Below are positions 24,459 to 30,784 of a DNA stretch of 38,671 nt, in pieces (position 1 is the first letter of the stretch; the number at the start of each line of letters is the position of its first letter). The notes beneath the pieces were generated by a model. The model had not been told where the DNA came from and ran no database searches. It worked only from the letters and a program-made list of their open reading frames with translations. Made by a program: the position numbers and the translations under genes. This stretch comes from UBA6814 sp040753075 (lineage in GTDB: Bacteria > Desulfobacterota > Desulfovibrionia > Desulfovibrionales > Desulfovibrionaceae), in assembly GCA_040753075.1 (NCBI GenBank), contig JBFMHA010000027.1:1-38671 (forward strand). The letters run 5' to 3'.

Positions 24459-25652
24459 CTAGTCGAGGTGGATGGTGGGGACGACGCTCATGCCCAGGCG
24501 GAGCACCGGCGCATCCGGCCCCTTCAAGGCGGCCTGGTCCGGATCCAGCACGATCTTCACCGGCACGCGCTGCACCACCTTCACGAAGTTGCCCGAGGCG
24601 TTCTCCGGCGGGAACAGGGAGAAGACCGCGCCGGTGCCGGACTGGATGGACTCCACCCGGCCCGTGAGCCTGGCGCCGGGATAGGCGTCCACCGTGAGGG
24701 TCACGCGCTGGCCGGGACGCACCCGGGTGAGCTGGGTCTCCTTGTAGTTGGCCGTGACCCAGACCGCGGCCGGATCCAGCGGCACGACGGCCATGAGCGC
24801 CTGGCCGCGGGCCGCCATCCGGCCGGGCTCCACGGACCTGCGGGTCACCAGGCCGTCGACCGGGGCCGCCACGGTGCAATGCTCCAGGTCCAGTTCGGCC
24901 TGGCGCACCCGGGCCTCCTGGGCCTGGACCTGGCTGGCCTTGATCTCGGCCGCGACCTCGCCGGTGGCGGCCAGGCCGATGTCCGACTCGCGTCCGGCCA
25001 CCTGGCGGTCCAGGGCGGCGCGGGCCTTGCGGGCAGCGTCCAGACGGGCCTGGGCCGCAGCCGCCGCGGCCTGCGCCGTCTCCAGGCCGGTGCGGGCCGA
25101 GTCCAGTTCGGCCGGAGCCACCGCCCGGGTCGCCGCCAGGGAGGAGACGCGGGAGAAATCCAGCTCGGCCTGACGCAGGACGCTGGCCGCGCTCTCCGCC
25201 TCCCTGGCCGCGGCGCGCTCGGCCTGGGCGGCCTGCAGCACGGACTGGGCCGCGCTGTCCCGGGAGGCGGTGGCCCCGCTCACCCGTAGCCGGGTCTGGT
25301 CGCGCTCCAGCGGCACGCCCTGGCGCAGTGCGGACAGGGCGGCGCGCTCCTGGGCCAGGGCCACCTCGTACTCCACCGGGTCCAGGCGCACCAGGGGCTG
25401 GCCGGCCCTGACCAGTTCGTTGTCCGCGACCAGCACCTCGGTCACGTAGCCCGCGACCCGGGGAGTGACCAGGTGGATGTGGCCGTCCACCTGGGCGTTG
25501 TCCGTGGCGGCCTTGTCCCGGGTGGAGTAATAGTACCCCCCGGCCACGGCCGCGACCGCCAGGAGCAGGGCCAGGATGAAGCGCTTCTTGACCCGCAGGC
25601 GGCGGTTGTTGTCGTCGCCCGCGGGACGGGAGGGGGCGGATGCGTTGCTCAT
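24459..25652 (-). CDS. emrA: EmrA-type membrane-fusion (HlyD) protein
   Basis: A 397-residue periplasmic adaptor. One N-terminal membrane anchor (about 25-45) is followed by a biotinyl-lipoyl half-motif (ATDNAQVDGHIHLVTPRVAG), a long Ala-rich alpha-hairpin coiled coil (about 95-270), the second lipoyl half (CTVAAPVDGLVTRRSVEPG) and a beta-barrel domain ending PTIHLD. It links EmrB to an outer-membrane factor. The ATG at 25650-25652 overlaps the MarR gene's TGA by 4 nt, so the regulator and pump are translationally coupled. Confidence 0.94.
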   Translation of the reverse strand: MSNASAPSRPAGDDNNRRLRVKKRFILALLLAVAAVAGGYYYSTRDKAATDNAQVDGHIHLVTPRVAGYVTEVLVADNELVRAGQPLVRLDPVEYEVALAQERAALSALRQGVPLERDQTRLRVSGATASRDSAAQSVLQAAQAERAAAREAESAASVLRQAELDFSRVSSLAATRAVAPAELDSARTGLETAQAAAAAAQARLDAARKARAALDRQVAGRESDIGLAATGEVAAEIKASQVQAQEARVRQAELDLEHCTVAAPVDGLVTRRSVEPGRMAARGQALMAVVPLDPAAVWVTANYKETQLTRVRPGQRVTLTVDAYPGARLTGRVESIQSGTGAVFSLFPPENASGNFVKVVQRVPVKIVLDPDQAALKGPDAPVLRLGMSVVPTIHLD

Positions 25653-26113
25653 GCGTCTTCTCGGGGGAGGCTTTCGGAAATGTTGCCCAGGACGCGGCGC
25701 AGCACGTCCTTGCACAGGTCCATGCGCTCGGCCGGGATTCCGGCCTGGGCCTCGGCCAGGGCGGCGTGGACCAGGGCCATGAGCCCCTCGCGCAGGGAGC
25801 GGCCGGCCTCGGTGAGCAGGACCCGCTTGCAGCGGCGGTCCCTGCGGCCCGCGACCCGCTTCACCAGGCCGCGGCGCTCCAGGCCGTCCACCAGCCGGGT
25901 GATGCTGGCCTTGTTCTTGCCGATGCGCGCGGACAGTTCGGCGTGGGTCGCGCCCTCGGCGTCCCACAGCCGCACCAGGACCTTCCACTGCTCCACGGTC
26001 ACGTCGTAGCCGGCCGCCGCGAAATCGCGGTTGAGCCGGCCGGCCATGGCCAGAGAGACGCGGTGGACCAGATAGCCCAGGGAATCCTGCAGTTGGTAGG
26101 GAACGTCGCTCAT
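25649..26113 (-). CDS. MarR-family repressor of the emrAB operon
   Basis: A 154-residue MarR winged-helix regulator. The DNA-binding core is ATHAELSARIGKNKASITRLVDGLERRGLVKR (seen as recognition helix plus the start of the wing, about residues 60-92), followed by the wing RRDRRCKRVLLTEAG. It probably represses its own operon and releases DNA when an efflux substrate binds. The ATG at 26111-26113 is in the family position; the SD is poor. A GGTTG-N6-CAACC inverted repeat lies 25 bp upstream. Gene order marR-emrA-emrB matches other MarR-controlled pumps. Confidence 0.93.
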   Translation of the reverse strand: MSDVPYQLQDSLGYLVHRVSLAMAGRLNRDFAAAGYDVTVEQWKVLVRLWDAEGATHAELSARIGKNKASITRLVDGLERRGLVKRVAGRRDRRCKRVLLTEAGRSLREGLMALVHAALAEAQAGIPAERMDLCKDVLRRVLGNISESLPREDA

Positions 26114-26122
26114 GGCTCGGGT

Positions 26123-26153
26123 GGTTGCCGGGTGAACGGTTGCGTCATCAACC
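26123..26153. promoter_or_regulatory. Candidate MarR operator
   Basis: A perfect inverted repeat GGTTG-CGTCAT-CAACC lies at 26138-26153, with another GGTTG at 26123-26127, 15 bp away in the same orientation. It sits 10-40 bp upstream of the marR start, the expected place for a MarR dimer site. Confidence 0.5.
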
Positions 26154-26198
26154 ATTTTTCCTGGGCCGTCAAGCCGCTCCCCGGCAACCCGGGCCGCC

Positions 26199-27566
26199 TC
26201 AACGCAGGGAGCGAGCCGCCTGACGGGCCGAAGCCTGGTCCATGCCCGGGGAGAGCACCGGGCTGTAGAGCAGATCCAGGGCGGTCCGGTCCAGGGCCGT
26301 GAGGCCGGCCCCGGCCGGCGCGGCGGCGGCGAGCACGCTGTCCTGGCCGGCCGGGGCCGGGCCGGGCAGGCCCAGGGCCGCCAGGAGGAGGCGCAGCACA
26401 GAGCTGCGGCCGGCCTTGTCCGCATAGACCACCACCTTGGAGCCGGTGATGGCCGCTGCGTCGTAGGCGTTCTGCACGTAGCCCGGGGAGTCCCCCGGAC
26501 CCGAGGGCAGCACGTAGACCAGGAGGTTGGCGGGCTCGGCCTCCCGCAAGGAGATCCGGCCCTGGCCGGCCAGGGCCGCGGCGATCTCCTCCGCGGCCGC
26601 GCGCACCTGGGCCTCGGCCCCGGCGGTGTTGCGGCCCGACACCCGCAGCCGGACATCGCCCTGCCAGCGGGTGAGGATCATGGGCCTGGCCTGGGCTGCA
26701 GCCGAGCCGTCCGGAGCCGGCAGGGCCACGGCCAGGAAATGGGCCACCTGTCCCTCGTCGTACCCCTTCTTCGGGAAGAGCGGCCCGGGCCTGGACTGCT
26801 CCACCGCGGCCACCTGCCTGGGCGCCGGGGCCTTCTTGGCCGCCGGCCTGGCCGGCGCAGGCTCGGGCCGGGCCGGGGCCTGGACCTGGGCCGGCTCCGG
26901 GACGGGAGCCGGAGACGGCGCGGCCGGCTGGACCTCTTGCGTCGCTGGCGGCGGAGTCTGCCGAGACGCGCTCGTTTCCTCCGCGGCCTTGCCTGGCGGG
27001 GCGGCCTCGACCGGAGCCGCCGGCCGGGCCGGGGATTCCGCCGTATCCGCAGGCGGGAGAGCCCCGCCGTGAGGGGCCGGGGTCGGCGGAGCAGCCTGGG
27101 CCGCCGGGGTCGCGGGCTCGATCGGGGGGACCGGTTGCGGGACCGGGGCCGGGGCAGGCGCGGGTGGAGCGAAGTCTGGAGCCGGGGCGGGCGGGGCAGG
27201 CGGCGCAGCAGGTCTGGCCGGAGCCCTGGCCGGAACCTCTGGCTTGGCGTGAACCGGCTCGCTCAGGGTCTCCTCGGGCAGGGAGGGCTTGGCCGCACTC
27301 CGGGGCCGGTCCAAGGGGACCGGCTCCCCGGCCGCGCCTGCGGCCGGGGACTGCGGCGCGGCCTGAGCCTGGCCCGGCTTCGCAAAGGCCCTGCTCCAGT
27401 CCACCGGCCCGCCGGGCGTGGCAGTGGTCCGGTTGGTCACCCGCGACCAGTCGAAATCGTCCTTGCGGCGCTCGAAGGCCTTGGACCAGTCCACCGGCTC
27501 GCCGGCCAGAGCCAGTCCGGCGAGCAGCACCGCCGCCGCCACCATACCTGCCAGTATCCGGTGCAT
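26199..27566 (-). CDS. Secreted Pro/Ala-rich protein with DUF2927-like C-terminus
   Basis: A 455-residue protein with a signal peptide (1-21, AGLALA). Three short repeats follow: PVDWSKAF (24-31), DFDWSRVT (37-44), PVDWSRAF (54-61). A Pro/Ala linker of about 190 residues (about 65-265) leads to a C-terminal domain resembling DUF2927: ILTRWQGDVRLRVSG, ALGLPGP, then LTALDRTALDLLYSPVLSPGM, close to the family's LTxxDxxLLxxLYxPxLxPGM ending. The Cys and Glu usually present before ALGLP are Ser and Leu here, so any catalytic role is doubtful. The ATG has GGGAGGGGG upstream. It is a separate transcription unit, divergent from arsR. Confidence 0.78.
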   Translation of the reverse strand: MHRILAGMVAAAVLLAGLALAGEPVDWSKAFERRKDDFDWSRVTNRTTATPGGPVDWSRAFAKPGQAQAAPQSPAAGAAGEPVPLDRPRSAAKPSLPEETLSEPVHAKPEVPARAPARPAAPPAPPAPAPDFAPPAPAPAPVPQPVPPIEPATPAAQAAPPTPAPHGGALPPADTAESPARPAAPVEAAPPGKAAEETSASRQTPPPATQEVQPAAPSPAPVPEPAQVQAPARPEPAPARPAAKKAPAPRQVAAVEQSRPGPLFPKKGYDEGQVAHFLAVALPAPDGSAAAQARPMILTRWQGDVRLRVSGRNTAGAEAQVRAAAEEIAAALAGQGRISLREAEPANLLVYVLPSGPGDSPGYVQNAYDAAAITGSKVVVYADKAGRSSVLRLLLAALGLPGPAPAGQDSVLAAAAPAGAGLTALDRTALDLLYSPVLSPGMDQASARQAARSLR

Positions 27567-27718
27567 GACCCCCTCCCGGACGCCTACGTGCGTTCCGTGC
27601 CCTTCTACCGGAATTCCCGCAGCGGGGGAAGCCGGCCCGCCGCGTCCCGCATCACCCGTCGCCCGCCCGGTTTCCGCCCGTCTTGACCCGACGGCGATAC
27701 GACGATACGCGACGGGGC

Positions 27719-28096
27719 ATGAAGCTATTCACCCGGGCCATGAAGGCCCTGTCCGACCCCGGGCGGGTCAAGGTGCTCAAGATGCTCGGCGCGGCCGGCG
27801 CCCTGTGCAACTGCCAGATCCACCCGGCCCTGGGCCTGGCCCAGCCCACCGTGTCCAAGCATCTCAAGGTGCTGGAGGACGCGGGTTTCATCGTGGGCGA
27901 GAAGCGCGGGCAGTGGGTCCACTACGCCCTGAACCCCTCGCCCGAGCCCCTGGTGCGCGCCCTGCTGGACCTGCTGGCCGGCGCGCTGGACCAGGACCCC
28001 TCGGTGCGTGAGGCCATCCGGAGCATCGGCCCGGCCCTGTCCAGGCTCCCCGGCCAGGACTGCGGCTGCGAGGACATATTCGACCCGCGGGACTGA
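27719..28096 (+). CDS. ArsR/SmtB-family metal-responsive repressor
   Basis: A 125-residue winged-helix regulator starting FTRAMKALSDPGRVKVLKML. The HTH is LGLAQPTVSKHLKVLEDAG (about 38-56). Cys30 and Cys32 (LCNC) match the ArsR-type alpha-3 thiolate site (ELCVC), and a second pair, Cys115 and Cys117 (CGC), is near the C-terminus, so it probably senses a soft metal or metalloid. The ATG at 27719 fits the family; an in-frame TTG at 27683 is less likely. No metal transporter or arsenate reductase gene is adjacent, so the target is unknown. Confidence 0.9.
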   Translation: MKLFTRAMKALSDPGRVKVLKMLGAAGALCNCQIHPALGLAQPTVSKHLKVLEDAGFIVGEKRGQWVHYALNPSPEPLVRALLDLLAGALDQDPSVREAIRSIGPALSRLPGQDCGCEDIFDPRD

Positions 28097-28115
28097 GCGC
28101 CTCCTTGAGAACACG

Positions 28116-28140
28116 AAGGCCCCGCCTGGCGGGGCCTTTT
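28116..28140 (+). terminator. Rho-independent terminator after the ArsR gene
   Basis: AAGGCCCCGC-CTG-GCGGGGCCTT followed by TT: a 10-bp stem 20 nt after the arsR stop. Confidence 0.9.
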
Positions 28141-28160
28141 GCTGCGGGGCGCGGCTCGGG

Positions 28161-29252
28161 CTACACGTCCTTGATGGTCTCGGCCGCCTTGCGCGGCGCG
28201 GCCTTGGTTCGCAGTTCCGCCGGGAACTCCCGGCCGGTCACGTCGCGGTAGAACTTGACGGCCTCGGGAAAGTCGCTGTTCATGCTGAGCGCCGTGGTGA
28301 GCTTGTCCACGGACTGCTTCTTGTCGCCCATGTAGTACAGGGCCTTGGCCAGGTTGAAGAACACGTTCTCGTCCGTGGGCGAGAGCTCGATGGCCCGCTG
28401 GTAGGCGTGGATGGCCCCGGGGTAGTCGCCGGTCCGGCGCAGCTTCACCCCCAGGGTGTTGTAGGGGTTGGGGGCCTCGGCGTCGTACTTGAGCACCTCG
28501 ATGAACAGGCTCTTGGCCTCCTCCATGCGGTCGAACTGGGCGTGGATCTCCGCGGCCCGCTGCAGGAAGTTCTTGGCCTTGTCCGGATTGCCCTTGCCCT
28601 TGTAGGCCTCGGCCAGCCCCTGGTAGGCCTCGGCGAAGAGGTCGTTGAGCTTGATGGCCTTGTTGAAGGCGATGATGGCCTTGCCGTACTTCTGCTGGAA
28701 CAGGTAGTCGCAGCCCTTGTCGTAGTACTTCTGGGCCTCGTCCTGCAGGGTGAGGATCTCCTCGAACTCCTCGATGGCCTCGTCGAAGCTGCCCTGGTCC
28801 ACCAGCTCCCGGGCGTTGGCAAGCTGCTCCTCCTCGATCTCCGAGAAGCGGGAGACCTGCTGGGCCATGGCCATGTGCCGGTTGAAGGTCTCGGGCGAAT
28901 AGGGCCGCAGCACATAGCCGGTGCAGCCCGCGGCGATGGCGTCCAGGACCGAGTTCTTCTCGGCCGCCACCGTGACCATGACCACCGGCGTGGCGCGGTG
29001 CATGGGCTTCTGGCGCAGGATGCGGATGAACTTGCAGCCGTCCATGTCCGCCAGCTCCGAGTCGCACAGGACCAGGTCCACCTCCTCTCCGTCCAGGGCG
29101 GTGACGGCCTCGGCCCCGGAGGTGAAGGTGAACACCGTCTTGGGCTTGAAGTCCTTGAGGGATACCCGGTCGCGGCGGAGGTTGTCCTCGCTCTTGGAAA
29201 GGATGGCCACCCGGTCGAAACGGACGGGCTCTTGGGCTGTTGCGGTATTCAA
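28161..29252 (-). CDS. Receiver-TPR signalling protein
   Basis: A 363-residue protein: a response-regulator receiver (about 13-130) with phosphoacceptor Asp64 (VLCDSELADMDG), then TPR repeats (about 145-345, e.g. EAYQGLAEAYKGKGNPDKA and NPYNTLGVKLRRTGDYPGA). The acidic pair that binds Mg2+ is poorly conserved (SKSED where DD is usual), so phosphorylation may be weak. TPRs imply protein-protein interaction as the output. The start is TTG (29250-29252): it has an AGAGAGGAG SD, an in-frame TAA lies just upstream, and no ATG fits before the receiver begins. No kinase is adjacent. Confidence 0.88.
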   Translation of the reverse strand: MNTATAQEPVRFDRVAILSKSEDNLRRDRVSLKDFKPKTVFTFTSGAEAVTALDGEEVDLVLCDSELADMDGCKFIRILRQKPMHRATPVVMVTVAAEKNSVLDAIAAGCTGYVLRPYSPETFNRHMAMAQQVSRFSEIEEEQLANARELVDQGSFDEAIEEFEEILTLQDEAQKYYDKGCDYLFQQKYGKAIIAFNKAIKLNDLFAEAYQGLAEAYKGKGNPDKAKNFLQRAAEIHAQFDRMEEAKSLFIEVLKYDAEAPNPYNTLGVKLRRTGDYPGAIHAYQRAIELSPTDENVFFNLAKALYYMGDKKQSVDKLTTALSMNSDFPEAVKFYRDVTGREFPAELRTKAAPRKAAETIKDV

Positions 29253-29317
29253 GGCGACGGCTCTCCTCTCTTTCCATTAGGAGGCAATCGGAGTTTTGGC
29301 AAGACGACGGCCGGCCC

Positions 29318-29345
29318 TTGACCCTCGGGCCAGGATGCCTATTTT
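29318..29345 (+). promoter_or_regulatory. Promoter candidate for the small RNA
   Basis: TTGACC (29318-29323), 16-bp spacer, TATTTT (29340-29345). The predicted start is near 29352. Confidence 0.45.
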
Positions 29346-29351
29346 TCAAGA

Positions 29352-29431
29352 TAGGGAACTCGGAAGCCTGACTTCTGCGGTCCTCATCGCCACCTCCTTG
29401 CGGGCCGCGCCGGGCGCGGCCCGCGCTTTTT
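29352..29431 (+). ncRNA. Candidate small RNA with anti-Shine-Dalgarno motif
   Basis: A promoter candidate and a rho-independent terminator bound an 80-nt stretch with no good plus-strand ORF. The unpaired sequence right before the terminator is CACCTCCTT (29391-29399), the exact complement of a full SD and identical to the 16S rRNA tail core. Small RNAs with such C/U-rich seeds bind ribosome-binding sites of target mRNAs. The transcript itself and its targets are inferred. Confidence 0.45.
29400..29431 (+). terminator. Rho-independent terminator upstream of the fliM promoter
   Basis: GCGGGCCGCG (29400-29409) pairs perfectly with CGCGGCCCGC (29415-29424) around a 5-nt loop, then GC and five T. 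It functions only on the plus strand. Because the upstream protein gene is divergent, it needs a plus-strand transcript to terminate, which supports the small RNA. Confidence 0.85.
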
Positions 29432-29434
29432 CCC

Positions 29435-29450
29435 CGGCACGCGCTTTGCT
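29435..29450 (+). promoter_or_regulatory. Sigma-54-like promoter of fliM
   Basis: CGGCAC GCGCT TTGCT differs from the consensus -24/-12 only in the first base, with ten bases between GG and GC. The start would lie near 29461, 118 nt upstream of the fliM ATG. Flagellar class II genes in many proteobacteria use sigma-54. Confidence 0.65.
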
Positions 29451-29578
29451 AGGGATTGGCCGGACCGCCCGGCCCGGCAGATGTTGCCATCTCCGGCCGG
29501 GGCCTATAGGATGCCTGCAGGCTCCGTCCCGCGCCGCGACAGGCAGGGGACGGCATTCCGACAGGGGTAGGACGCCCG

Positions 29579-30559
29579 ATGAGCAAGATTCTCGACCAAG
29601 ACGAAGTTGATGCGCTTCTGCGCGGACTCTCCGGCGGAGAGATCGAGGCGGAGGCCGATATCCCGGAGGACGACTCCGGGGTCGTGTCCTTCGACCTGGC
29701 CAACCAGGACCGCATCATCCGGGGCCGCATGCCGGTCCTGGAGATCGTGAACGACCGCTTCGCGCGGCTGTGCACCAACGCCCTGGCCAACGCCATGCGC
29801 AAGCGGGTGGACCTGAACCCCATCTCCATCGACATGTCCAAGTTCGGGGACTTCATGCGGTCCCTGCCCGTGCCCACCTCCATCAACATCTTCAAGATGG
29901 ACCCGCTGCGCGGCAACGCGCTCCTGGTGGTGGACTCCCGCCTGGTCTTCGCCCTGGTGGAGAACTTCTTCGGCGGGGCCGGCTCCCAGCCCAAGGTGGA
30001 GGGCCGCGACTTCACCCCCATCGAGCAGGCCATCGTGGACCGGGTGGTCAAGATCGCCCTGCAGAACATGGAGGACGCCTGGCGGCCGGTGCACGAGGTG
30101 CACATCGAACTCATCCGCTCGGAGATCAACCCCCAGTTCGCGGCCATCGTGCCGCCCTCGGACGTGGTCATCGTGGTGACCTTCGAGGTGGAGCTGGAGA
30201 ACGCCATGGGCTCCCTCATCTGCTGCCTGCCCTACGCCACCCTGGAGCCCATCCGCTCCAAGCTGCACGCCTCCTTCCAGTCCGAGCGACTGGAGGTGGA
30301 CCACGCCTGGATCGCCCGCTTCAAGGAGCGGCTGCTGGAGACTCCGGTGGAAATGGTCATCGAGCTCGGCCGCACCCAGATCACCGGCCGGCAGCTGCTG
30401 AACATGGAGATCGGCGACATCCTGCTCCTGGACACGGACACCGAGGAGCTGCTGGAGGCCGAGGTGGAGGGGGTCAAGAAATTCCACGGCATTCCCGGCA
30501 TGGTCAAGGGCAACCGCGCCTTCCAGGTGGTGCGCGAGGAAGAGCCCAAGTACGCCTAG
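29579..30559 (+). CDS. fliM: FliM, flagellar motor switch protein
   Basis: A 326-residue C-ring protein that binds CheY-P and sets rotation direction. The N-terminal CheY-binding peptide is ILDQDEVDALLRGL (4-17). The CheC-like middle domain (about 45-235) and the C-terminal SpoA domain (about 250-320, ELGRTQITGRQLLNMEIGDIL) are complete. The ATG at 29579 is preceded by GGTAGGA. No other C-ring gene (fliG, fliN) is adjacent in the window; the gene appears monocistronic. Its stop codon lies inside a 13-bp sequence duplicated downstream of a palindromic repeat. Confidence 0.97.
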   Translation: MSKILDQDEVDALLRGLSGGEIEAEADIPEDDSGVVSFDLANQDRIIRGRMPVLEIVNDRFARLCTNALANAMRKRVDLNPISIDMSKFGDFMRSLPVPTSINIFKMDPLRGNALLVVDSRLVFALVENFFGGAGSQPKVEGRDFTPIEQAIVDRVVKIALQNMEDAWRPVHEVHIELIRSEINPQFAAIVPPSDVVIVVTFEVELENAMGSLICCLPYATLEPIRSKLHASFQSERLEVDHAWIARFKERLLETPVEMVIELGRTQITGRQLLNMEIGDILLLDTDTEELLEAEVEGVKKFHGIPGMVKGNRAFQVVREEEPKYA

Positions 30560-30720
30560 CCGGCCGTTGAAAATCCCGCGATGGCTGCGTTGCTTCGAAA
30601 ACGTCAAACCCTCGCGTATGTCGAATACGCTTCGGCCTTGGCTTTTTCTTGCGCCTTGCCCTCGCGGTTTTTGAACGGCCTTCCGGATTGGACTCTTTCA
30701 ACAGGCTCCTAGCCGGCCGT
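30555..30720. repeat. Palindromic MITE/REP-like element inserted at the fliM stop, flanked by 13-bp direct repeats
   Basis: CCTAGCCGGCCGT occurs at 30555-30567 (containing the fliM TAG) and again at 30708-30720. Between them lies a largely palindromic block: GGCCGTT at 30562 mirrors AACGGCC ending at 30680, and the centre is GCGTAT-GTCGA-ATACGC (30614-30630). Terminal inverted repeats GTTGAAA (30566-30572) and TTTCAAC (30696-30702) are also visible. The look is that of a small non-autonomous repeat with a target duplication; I recall similar sequence from other deltaproteobacteria, but did not check it. Confidence 0.65.
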
Positions 30721-30736
30721 CGCCTTCCGAAACGCG

Positions 30737-30772
30737 ACGCCCCTGTCCCCGTTTGGGAACAGGGGCGTTTCC
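30737..30772 (+). terminator. Terminator downstream of fliM and the repeat
   Basis: ACGCCCCTGT (30737-30746) pairs with ACAGGGGCGT (30759-30768), extended by CCC/GGG inside the loop, followed by TTTCCTT. It may end fliM and, in the other direction, the gene at 30785-32908. Confidence 0.7.
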
Positions 30773-30784
30773 TTGTTCCCTCCC

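Larger units (their letters stand above)
29253..29578. other. Intergenic region between the receiver-TPR gene and fliM
   Basis: A 326-bp region without a protein gene. It holds the leader of the receiver-TPR gene, a candidate small RNA with promoter and terminator (29318-29431), the sigma-54-like fliM promoter (29435-29450) and the fliM leader of about 118 nt. No clear promoter for the minus-strand gene was identified. Confidence 0.6.

Noticed and set aside
29346..29387. A 13-residue minus-strand ORF with a perfect AAGGAGG SD, antisense to the candidate small RNA
   Set aside because: The SD is simply the complement of the anti-SD motif on the plus strand; no other sign of coding. It could be revisited if the small RNA is disproved.
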